Of a DNA stretch of 13,934 bases, positions 7,506 to 12,710 are shown one piece after another. The stretch is from CAYMWF01 sp964394085 [NCBI: uncultured Gemmatimonadota bacterium] (GTDB lineage: Bacteria > GCA-2686955 > CAYMWF01): the NCBI GenBank assembly GCA_964394085.1, contig CAYMWF010000115.1, positions 1 through 13,934 of the forward strand, in the 5' to 3' direction. Within the stretch, counting starts at the first letter, position 1. Every line of letters begins with the position of its first letter. The notes under the pieces are model-generated. The model was given only the letters and a program-made list of their open reading frames with translations. It was not told where the DNA came from and did no database searches. A program made the translations under genes and the position numbers.

Positions 7506-7940
7506 GTGATATATATCAGTATTGAACAGGCCGTAGAAATCCATAAAAAAACAGTAGAAATCAGCGGCGGCGGTTTAGACGGCATTCTTGATAAAGGAAG
7601 ATTGGAAGGCGTTTTAGAACAAATACAAAACGATGATTACTATCCTGCTTTTGAGGACAAGTTGACTCATCTGGTTTTTGGCTCGAACAAGTTCCATTGC
7701 TTTCAAGACGGTAATAAGAGAATTTCAATTTCATTGGGCACTCAGTTTTTACTTTTAAACGGATATCTGCATTGTTCTGAAGCCTTTTTAAGAGAAATGG
7801 AAAATATTAGTTATCATCTTGCAGCCGGGATAATTGATAAAGAATTCCTGCAGGAAATAATTACCTCGATAATTAATGAAAACGAATTGAGTGAACAACT
7901 TAAATTAGAACTATTAAACCGGATTATAAATGAAAGATAA
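7506..7940 (+). CDS. Doc/Fic-family protein (death-on-curing-type toxin-like)
   Basis: This 144-aa protein carries the Fic/Doc signature HCFQDGNKR at residues 64-72, with the Lys typical of Doc-type proteins where AMP-transferring Fic enzymes have Gly (GNGR). Upstream residues GGGLDGILDKGRLEGVLEQ match the Doc N-terminal pattern (G-LD-LL-A), and the length is that of Doc. Characterised Doc (phage P1) phosphorylates EF-Tu and blocks translation. The usual Thr after KR is Ile-Ser here (KRIS), which may or may not affect activity. Translation probably starts at GTG 7506 (encoding MIYISIEQA), only 5 bp after the DNA-binding protein gene, so the two are likely coupled. It shares the AT-rich composition of its partner. 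Toxicity is inferred from family membership; orphan Doc homologues with other roles exist. Confidence 0.8.
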   Translation: MIYISIEQAVEIHKKTVEISGGGLDGILDKGRLEGVLEQIQNDDYYPAFEDKLTHLVFGSNKFHCFQDGNKRISISLGTQFLLLNGYLHCSEAFLREMENISYHLAAGIIDKEFLQEIITSIINENELSEQLKLELLNRIINER

Positions 7941-8011
7941 TTGTTTAATATGGCTTGAAGAGCCGACCGACTCTAAGGATCCGTTGTGGAGCAGTTGCTA
8001 GGAGGTTCGAA
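7941..8011. other. Right junction of the AT-rich insert and fixA leader
   Basis: The composition returns to GC-rich within this 71-bp stretch. It contains AGGAGG at 8000-8005, which sets the fixA start. No terminator with a T-tract is visible between the Doc-like gene and fixA, so read-through from the insert into fixABCX appears possible. Confidence 0.45.
8000..8005 (+). promoter_or_regulatory. Ribosome binding site deciding the TTG start of fixA
   Basis: A perfect AGGAGG lies 6 nt before TTG 8012. The frame is also open upstream to a TTG at 7955, but that candidate lacks a site like this, and the extra residues (KSRPTLRIRCGAVARR) do not resemble the start of an electron-transfer flavoprotein subunit. 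Confidence 0.75.
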
Positions 8012-8794
8012 TTGAAGCTGGAGGTGGTGGTGCTCGTAAAACAGGTGCCCGACCTCGAGGCGATCGTCCGGGTCGATCCGGACGGAAACCTGGAGGTGGA
8101 GAACCGGTACGTCTGTTCTTTTTTCGATGAAGTAGCGATAGAGGCGGCGCTCTCCCTCAGGAGAGCCCATCCGGAGACGGAAATTCACGCCTTTTCGGCG
8201 GGGGGCAGGCGCGCCGTGGACGCGCTTCGGCGGGCATTATCAATGGGAGTCGATTCGGCCGAACAGCTCGGAGGTGAAAACCTCGATGATGCGGAAAGCC
8301 TGTTCACGGCGAAGGCGCTCGCGGCCAGGCTCCGTTCGCTCGAGCCGGACATAGTGCTCTGCGGAAGGCAGGCCGGCGACGACGATATGGCCGCGGTGGG
8401 ACCGATGACGGCGGAACTCCTCGGTATGCCTTACATCTGCAACGCGACGGTCCTCGAAGTCGATGAGGCGGGTCGAGCCCGCGTCACCCGCAGGACCGAA
8501 GGAGAATCGCTCGTTCTCGAAGCAGCCCTTCCGCTCCTCGTGACGGCGGAAAAGGGTCTGGCCGAGCCGCACATTCCGCTCGTGACGCGCGTCATGAAGG
8601 CGATGAAGGCGCAAATTCCCTGCACGTCGCTTGACGATCTGGGACTCGCGGATGTCGAACCGCGCGGGCGGGTCAGGCGCCTTGGGTATCATTCTCCGCC
8701 GTCGCGACCGCCCGTCGAGATGCTGGAGCAGCCATTTCCAGGCAATGTCGAGGAGCTTGCAAGGCGTCTTCGCGCCCGCGGAGTCATGAAATGA
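8012..8794 (+). CDS. fixA: Electron-transfer flavoprotein beta subunit, FixA type
   Basis: This 260-aa protein starts at TTG 8012 as MKLEVVVLVKQVPDLEA, the typical ETF-beta opening (VKQVPD). Other family features are FDEVAIEAAL, ALSMGVDSA, LCGRQAGDDDMAAVGP for nucleotide contact, and the ETF-beta signature region LPLLVTAEKGLAEPHIPLVTRVMKAMKAQI split across two strands and a helix. It pairs with FixB to form the flavoprotein that collects electrons from acyl-CoA dehydrogenases or NADH and hands them to FixC. The order fixA-fixB-fixC-fixX downstream fixes the identity as Fix type rather than an isolated ETF. Whether it carries the extra FAD and NADH site of electron-bifurcating members cannot be decided by eye. 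It is the first gene after the AT-rich insert, with a strong ribosome binding site but no obvious promoter of its own. Confidence 0.9.
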   Translation: MKLEVVVLVKQVPDLEAIVRVDPDGNLEVENRYVCSFFDEVAIEAALSLRRAHPETEIHAFSAGGRRAVDALRRALSMGVDSAEQLGGENLDDAESLFTAKALAARLRSLEPDIVLCGRQAGDDDMAAVGPMTAELLGMPYICNATVLEVDEAGRARVTRRTEGESLVLEAALPLLVTAEKGLAEPHIPLVTRVMKAMKAQIPCTSLDDLGLADVEPRGRVRRLGYHSPPSRPPVEMLEQPFPGNVEELARRLRARGVMK

Positions 8795-8922
8795 AGCAGG
8801 CAGGCGACGAATTGAGACTGGCGGCGAAATGAGATCGGCGGCGAAATGAGACCGGCGGCAATCGAGCACGCGGTTCCGGCGTTATTGAAGCACGGGGAAT
8901 CAAATGTGGATCGGAGATTTGG
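8795..8922. other. Spacer between fixA and fixB
   Basis: These 128 bp are unusually long for a gap between two subunits that normally overlap or abut. They hold a degenerate 17-bp tandem repeat (listed separately) and several ATGA trinucleotide-plus-stop combinations. No gene or terminator was seen. Confidence 0.6.
8801..8868 (+). repeat. 17-bp tandem repeat, about 4 degenerate copies, between fixA and fixB
   Basis: Units at 8801-8817, 8818-8834, 8835-8851 and 8852-8868. The core is GGCGGCGAAATGAGA, perfect in the second and third copies and degenerate in the first and last. The period is not a multiple of three, in keeping with a non-coding location. Confidence 0.75.
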
Positions 8923-9909
8923 ATGAGTTCGAAGGAAATATGGGTTCCGGCTGAATTCAGCGACGGCAAGTTGACACGCACCACCATGCAGGTCCTTGGG
9001 GTGGCGCGCGACCTGGGTGAAGAGCGCGGGTTCGCTGTGGTGGCCGTTCAGTTCGGCGGTGGCAACGGCGAAGCAGGGGAGCTTGCCCGGCTGGCGGATC
9101 TCGTGCTCGGATTGGACGGTCCCGGGTTCGACGACCATGAGGTAAAACTGCGTCTTCAGGCTCTGGAGCGGCTGGTTGCCGACCGCGGAGCACCCGCGGC
9201 GATCCTTGCCCCCGCGAGCGTTTCCGGTCTTGAGCTCCTGCCGGGACTGGCGGCGCGGCTCGACGCCCCGTACGCAGGCTCGTGCACGTCGCTGAGCTGG
9301 GAAGGGGAAGAGCTCGTCGCCCGCCGCCCCGTTTACGGGGGAAAAGTATACGAGGAGCTGCTTCTCTCCGGTGGTCCCGCCGTGGCCGCGGTGCGCTCCG
9401 GCGCTTATTCCGTTCCAGACGCCTCCTCAGCTCCGGGAACCGTCGAAACAATCCGATTCGACCTCGAACAGGAGGCCGTGGTGAGGGTGGTCGACCGCCA
9501 GGCGGCGGCATCCGCCGGCAGGAGCATCGTCGAGGCGGAGCGCGTAGTGGCCGGCGGCCGTGGCATGGGAGGTCCGGAGGGTTTTAAGCTGATAGAGGAA
9601 CTCGCTTCGGTTCTCGACGCCGCCGTCAGTGCCACGCGGGCCCTGGTGGACGCCGGTCAGAGGCCCCTCGACGAGCAGGTCGGCAAGAGCGGCAGGACGA
9701 TCTCGCCCGAGCTTTACATCGCGTGCGGCATCTCCGGGGCGATTCATCATACCCTCGGCATGAACACCGCCAAGGTCGTGGCGGCTGTCAATACCGACCC
9801 CGACGCTCTGATCTTCCAGCACGCCGACTACGGCATCGTAGCGGACGCCCGTGAGGTCATCCCCGTCCTGATAGAAGCGCTCGCCGCAGGCGCGGCAGAG
9901 GATTCATGA
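8923..9909 (+). CDS. fixB: Electron-transfer flavoprotein alpha subunit, FixB type
   Basis: This 328-aa protein has the ETF-alpha plan: an N-terminal nucleotide-fold domain (IWVPAEFSDGKL through residue ~185) and a C-terminal FAD domain with GGRGMGG at 211-217, EQVGKSGRTISPELYIACG at 251-269, GISGAIHH at 269-276 and the closing motif VAAVNTDPDALIF. The Arg and the SGAIHH loop contact FAD in known ETFs. One position of interest is ATRALVDAG, where many ETFs have ASRP-VD-GW. It partners FixA, and the gene's stop overlaps the fixC start by ATGA (9906-9909), so the downstream genes are translationally coupled to it. The ATG at 8923 has GGAG about 8 nt upstream. The family is certain; the bifurcating or non-bifurcating mode is undetermined. 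Confidence 0.92.
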   Translation: MSSKEIWVPAEFSDGKLTRTTMQVLGVARDLGEERGFAVVAVQFGGGNGEAGELARLADLVLGLDGPGFDDHEVKLRLQALERLVADRGAPAAILAPASVSGLELLPGLAARLDAPYAGSCTSLSWEGEELVARRPVYGGKVYEELLLSGGPAVAAVRSGAYSVPDASSAPGTVETIRFDLEQEAVVRVVDRQAAASAGRSIVEAERVVAGGRGMGGPEGFKLIEELASVLDAAVSATRALVDAGQRPLDEQVGKSGRTISPELYIACGISGAIHHTLGMNTAKVVAAVNTDPDALIFQHADYGIVADAREVIPVLIEALAAGAAEDS

Positions 9910-11510
9910 CCATGAGCGAAGGCGAAGAGTTCGATGTGATCGTAGTCGGCGCCGGGCCGGCCGGGCTCGCCTGCGCATACGAAACCGCCGCCGCCGGGCT
10001 CCAGACCCTCGTCCTGGAGTCAGGGGACGCCCCCGGCGCCAAGAACCTCACCGGCGGCAGGCTCTACCTCGAACCGGTGCGTTCCCTCTGCGCCGGCCTG
10101 CTCGAGGGCGCTCCCTTCGAACGCCCGGTGGTCTCCGAAACCATTACATTCGCCGGTGAGAGCGAAAGCGTCTCGTTCCGCTCCGATTTCAGCGGCGGGG
10201 GAGAGGGACTATCCGACAAACCTGCCTCCTGTGCCGGCGATACCCGCTCCGACGATTCCGCCCTTTCCGCCGAAGAACAACGGTCCGGAGATCCCGCTCC
10301 CGCCGTCGCAGAGAACCGGCCCGGCGGTTCCGCCCTTTCCGCCGCAGAAGACCGGTCCGGCGGTTCCGTCCTTTCCGCTGCAGAAGACCGGCCGCCCCTC
10401 AGCTCCGCCACGGTTCTCCCCTCCCGCCTGAACGCCCACTTTGCCGACAAAGTATCGGAAAAGGGCGGGATGGTGCTGTATCAGCAGAAGGCGGAGGGTC
10501 TTGTGCGCGAGGGTGGCCGTATCGCGGGAGTAAAAGTAGGCCCCGAGGAGCTGAGGGCCAGGCACGTGGTCGCCGCCGACGGGGTTCTTTCTTTCCTCGC
10601 CGAAGAAGCGGGGCTCAGGACCGAACGCCCCGCAGGCGCTTATGCCCTGGGCATGAAGGAGATCATCGAGCTCGACAGCGCCGCTATCGAGGAGAGGTTC
10701 AACCTGCCGCCCGGGCTCGGAGCGAGCAGACTCTACGCGGGTGCCGTTACGGGCGGTCTTCCCGGCGGCGGATTCATCTACACCAACAGGGAAACGGTTT
10801 CCGTCGGCATCGTGGTCCACCTGGGAGCACTCGCCGGGAGCATTCCCGCCGCCGGTTTCCCCGCCGGCGCTTCATCCCGCAGCACCCCTCAGCCAGGCAA
10901 CCCTGCTCCCGACAGCTTCGCATATTCCGGAAGCTCAACGCCGACCGGCGGACCAATTGCTGAAGGTGTTCATGAACTGCTCGAACGTTTCAAGGAGCGG
11001 AGCGACACGGCACCGCTCCTGAATGGCGGTCGCACCGTCGAGTACGGCGCCCATCTGATCCCCGAAGCCGGATTCGAGCACATTCCCTCTACACCCGGCA
11101 TCCCGGGCCTGCTCCTTGCGGGCGACGCAGCCGGCTTCGTGCTCAACACCGGCGTCACCCTCCGCGGACTCGACTTTGCCCTCGCATCCGGCGCCCTCGC
11201 CGGTAAAAGCATCGCCCGGGCGGTACCGGCCGGCCAAACCCCTGAAACCTGCCTGTCTCACTACCACGATGCACTGAAGCAGAGTTTCGTGATGCAGCAG
11301 ATGAAGGCATACAGGAATGCACCCTCCGTGCTCTCCGACCCCAGCCTCTACGAACGCTATCCTGAAAAGCTCGCGAAGTTCGCGCGGGATCTCTTCGAGG
11401 TGAACAGCGAGGGTGCAAGCATGCCGCCGAAAAGTATCTTTCGCCGCCTGAGAAAAGATTTCCTGAACCTCGATGGGCTGAAAACTCTCTGGCGAATCTA
11501 CAGGATGTAA
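9906..11510 (+). CDS. fixC: FixC-type flavoprotein (ETF-quinone oxidoreductase family) with two low-complexity inserts
   Basis: FixC accepts electrons from FixAB and with FixX delivers them to quinone at the membrane. The 534-aa product shows the FAD dinucleotide fold FDVIVVGAGPAGLACAYE (GxGxxG at 15-20), GDAPGAKNLTGGRLY at about 40-54, and the second FAD motif LLLAGDAAGFVLNTG with Gly406 in GDAAGF, followed by RGLDFALASG. Family members are usually about 430 aa. The excess comes from two inserts: residues 107-166, five 12-residue repeats such as ALSAAEDRSGGS, and about 311-354, Pro/Gly/Ser-rich (GFPAGASSRSTPQPGNPAPD). Both lie between conserved blocks, and the conserved blocks on each side are intact. 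ATG 9906 overlaps the fixB stop; ATG 9912 is an alternative two codons in. The gene is likely functional despite the inserts. Confidence 0.9.
   Translation: MTMSEGEEFDVIVVGAGPAGLACAYETAAAGLQTLVLESGDAPGAKNLTGGRLYLEPVRSLCAGLLEGAPFERPVVSETITFAGESESVSFRSDFSGGGEGLSDKPASCAGDTRSDDSALSAEEQRSGDPAPAVAENRPGGSALSAAEDRSGGSVLSAAEDRPPLSSATVLPSRLNAHFADKVSEKGGMVLYQQKAEGLVREGGRIAGVKVGPEELRARHVVAADGVLSFLAEEAGLRTERPAGAYALGMKEIIELDSAAIEERFNLPPGLGASRLYAGAVTGGLPGGGFIYTNRETVSVGIVVHLGALAGSIPAAGFPAGASSRSTPQPGNPAPDSFAYSGSSTPTGGPIAEGVHELLERFKERSDTAPLLNGGRTVEYGAHLIPEAGFEHIPSTPGIPGLLLAGDAAGFVLNTGVTLRGLDFALASGALAGKSIARAVPAGQTPETCLSHYHDALKQSFVMQQMKAYRNAPSVLSDPSLYERYPEKLAKFARDLFEVNSEGASMPPKSIFRRLRKDFLNLDGLKTLWRIYRM
10224..10403 (+). 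repeat. In-frame 36-bp tandem repeat, 5 copies, inside fixC
   Basis: Units at 10224-10259 (degenerate), 10260-10295, 10296-10331, 10332-10367 and 10368-10403. They encode 12-residue repeats: ASCAGDTRSDDS, ALSAEEQRSGDP, APAVAENRPGGS, ALSAAEDRSGGS and VLSAAEDRPPLS. The sequence is acidic, Ser/Ala-rich and probably disordered. The antisense strand is open across it only because of the repeat's composition. Confidence 0.9.
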
Positions 11511-11514
11511 AGCC

Positions 11515-11790
11515 ATGAAAGTCGAAGAAAAAATCACACTCTGCGCAATCAAAGCGAACGAAACCAGCCACATCGAGCTCGATCAGTCCTCCTGCAGAAT
11601 CTGCGAAACCAGGATCTGCGTCAAAGCCTGCCCCGCCGGACTCTACGCCTACGAACCCGAACTCGACGAAATCAAGGTCGATCACGCCGGCTGTCTCGAA
11701 TGCGGCACCTGCCTCATAATCTGCCCCCCGGGCGCCGTCACCTGGCAGACCCCCGCCCCCGGCTTCGGCATCCGCTACCGCTACGGTTAA
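11515..11790 (+). CDS. fixX: FixX-type ferredoxin-like protein
   Basis: This 91-aa protein is the iron-sulfur partner of FixC. It has eight cysteines in two groups: Cys27, Cys30, Cys35 and Cys39 (CRICETRICVKACPAGLY) and Cys60, Cys63, Cys66 and Cys70 (CLECGTCLIICPPGAVTW), enough for two [4Fe-4S] clusters. The C-terminal FGIRYRYG is the hallmark ending of FixX and of the matching domain of ETF-quinone oxidoreductases. The gene starts 4 bp after the fixC stop and is the last in the operon; a hairpin follows 12 bp after its stop. In fused ETF-QO enzymes this domain is joined to FixC; here it is separate, as in fixABCX operons of diazotrophs and anaerobes. Confidence 0.93.
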   Translation: MKVEEKITLCAIKANETSHIELDQSSCRICETRICVKACPAGLYAYEPELDEIKVDHAGCLECGTCLIICPPGAVTWQTPAPGFGIRYRYG

Positions 11791-11801
11791 TGAAACAAAA
11801 T

Positions 11802-11820
11802 CCACCTGCTCAGCCGGTGG
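11802..11820 (+). repeat. Hairpin copy 1 after fixX (REP-like element; possible weak terminator)
   Basis: CCACCTGCTCAGCCGGTGG forms a 5-bp outer stem (CCACC/GGTGG) with an inner GC/GC pair around a TCA loop. It matches copy 2 at 12235-12253 in 17 of 19 positions. It begins 12 bp after the fixX stop. It is followed by TATAGTAAAG rather than a T-tract, so it is not a textbook intrinsic terminator. Confidence 0.55.
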
Positions 11821-11969
11821 TATAGTAAAGCTCTGCTTGGAAAAGAATCAGGTGTACATCCCGGTTGGCTTTGAGATCCCAAATCACGGAGTCGATCTGT
11901 GTAGTTCTCTTTTCGCAGCGCAACGTAAGAAGCATGTCCTGTCCTGCGGGGGATGCAGGCCTACTCGTA

Positions 11970-11998
11970 TAAAATTGTCAATCCGAATGACAATTTTA
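11970..11998. repeat. Perfect 11-bp inverted repeat with a 7-nt loop
   Basis: TAAAATTGTCA at 11970-11980 and TGACAATTTTA at 11988-11998 are exact reverse complements, separated by ATCCGAA. This could be an operator, a bidirectional terminator or the end of a small mobile element. No gene adjacent to it shows which. Confidence 0.6.
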
Positions 11999-12060
11999 CA
12001 CGTTTTCCGGGTGGGCTCGATTGATACATCTCAACGACCGGGGAGGTATCCACTTTATAG

Positions 12061-12120
12061 AGGAATAAATGATCGGCGTCCCTCCGGTAGTGGAATAAGT
12101 GACACGTTCCCTCAGGACTT
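12061..12120 (+). repeat. Imperfect 30-bp direct repeat, two copies
   Basis: Copies at 12061-12090 and 12091-12120 both carry GGAATAA-TGA followed by a CCCTC-type end. The spacing is exactly 30 bp. They might be remnants of internal repeats at an insertion-sequence end, but no transposase is present, so I leave the origin open. Confidence 0.4.
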
Positions 12121-12196
12121 AACTAAACCCGACTTGGCCGGAAAAGGAAATCAGGAAAAAGGAAGCCGGGCAACAGGGGTTTGACTGGCAGATGAA

Positions 12197-12209
12197 CCCC
12201 CTACGGGGG
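12197..12209 (+). repeat. Short GC hairpin
   Basis: CCCCCTACGGGGG can form a perfect 5-bp stem with a TAC loop. It stands 26 bp before hairpin copy 2. It may belong to the same remnant element. Confidence 0.4.
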
Positions 12210-12234
12210 CGAAAGCTCCACCGGGATCTTAAAG

Positions 12235-12253
12235 CCACCGGCTCAGCCGGCGG
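12235..12253 (+). repeat. Hairpin copy 2 (REP-like element)
   Basis: CCACCGGCTCAGCCGGCGG forms an 8-bp stem around TCA, with one A-C mismatch. It is 17/19 identical to the hairpin after fixX. Hairpins of this general kind are found near REP-associated IS200-like transposases, but no such transposase is in the window. Confidence 0.5.
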
Positions 12254-12263
12254 TCGGTGACTA

Positions 12264-12311
12264 AAAGGGGACAGCAAAAAGGGGATAGATCTGCTGATCC
12301 TTGTCCCCTTT
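12264..12311. repeat. Inverted repeat of GGGGACA blocks
   Basis: AAAGGGGACA at 12264-12273 and TGTCCCCTTT at 12302-12311 are perfect 10-bp arms, 28 bp apart. Further A-rich/G-block and T-rich/C-block sequence surrounds them, so a longer imperfect stem is likely. The T-rich run that follows (TTTATCTTTTTG) would suit a rightward terminator; alternatively this is an old REP-like remnant. Confidence 0.5.
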
Positions 12312-12383
12312 ATCTTTTTGCCCTTTTCCCCACGTGGAGAAACCCGGTGATCTCGGCAGGCGCCGTAAGTCACATTGGATATT

Positions 12384-12502
12384 GAAGTTCTAATCGGCAT
12401 CCCACCCCTCTGTGATGCAATGAGTCACAAAAAAGAGACAGACCTGTTTAAAACTAATGAAGTTCTACTCGGCAGTCCGTCTTTCAGTGTTGTATTGAAT
12501 CA
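12384..12502 (+). repeat. Two 44-bp imperfect direct repeats, 75 bp apart
   Basis: Copies at 12384-12427 and 12459-12502 align without gaps with 32 of 44 identical positions, both beginning GAAGTTCTA. The 75-bp period is a multiple of three, and the copies would read EVLIGIPPLCDAMSH and EVLLGSPSFSVVLNH if translated. There is no credible start or ribosome binding site, so I treat it as a repeat rather than a gene. Confidence 0.45.
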
Positions 12503-12710
12503 TGAAGAAGTTTTCTCACATGAGAAAAATCGGCGGGTTTTCCGGAAGCTCAAATTCGGTTTTTCACCAAATCGGAGGACAGCAGCTGGGCAGGGCAGAG
12601 GTGGATTCCTCGATTGCTCATCGTTATCGGCCGTTGCGGGAAGCGGGATCGGTGTATCCTGACCGCGGCCGGGTCGGCGGGTTTTCCTTCTTTCCGGGCT
12701 GTCGTATGCT

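Larger units (their letters stand above)
11791..12710. other. 920-bp gene-poor intergenic region rich in hairpins and imperfect repeats
   Basis: No frame here looks like a real protein: candidates are short, start at TTG or lack ribosome binding sites, and their composition is poor. The region holds two copies of a related hairpin, a perfect 11-bp inverted repeat, a pair of 30-bp direct repeats, a purine/pyrimidine-block inverted repeat and a pair of 44-bp direct repeats, each listed separately. It looks like accumulated remnants of small mobile or REP-like elements between the fix operon and the convergent lectin gene. Confidence 0.55.

Noticed and set aside
6350-7995. A target-site duplication at the insert edges (ATCCGGTTGCGGTGA on the left, ATCCGTTGTGGAGC on the right)
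   Set aside because: The match needs a gap and mismatches and could easily be chance. No inverted ends support it.
10209-10820. A minus-strand frame with Gly-rich repeats opposite fixC
   Set aside because: The apparent repeat protein is the reverse reading of the 36-bp tandem repeat in fixC.
8012-11790. A nitrogen-fixation role implied by the fix gene names
   Set aside because: No nif genes or NifA-type promoter (GG-N10-GC at -24/-12 before fixA) were recognised; fixABCX also serves other pathways, and here an acyl-CoA dehydrogenase is adjacent.
11837-12184. A 115-codon plus-strand open frame after fixX
   Set aside because: It has a TTG start with no ribosome binding site, no recognisable domain, and runs through a palindrome and a direct repeat.
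12190-12262. A c-di-GMP (GEMM-type) riboswitch suggested by GAAAGC and AAAGCCACCGGC
   Set aside because: The conserved core segments and their spacing are not met, and no gene follows on that strand. The hairpin explanation is simpler.
12119-12400. A 93-codon minus-strand open frame
   Set aside because: It crosses two hairpins and the inverted repeat, has a composition unlike a protein, and no good start.
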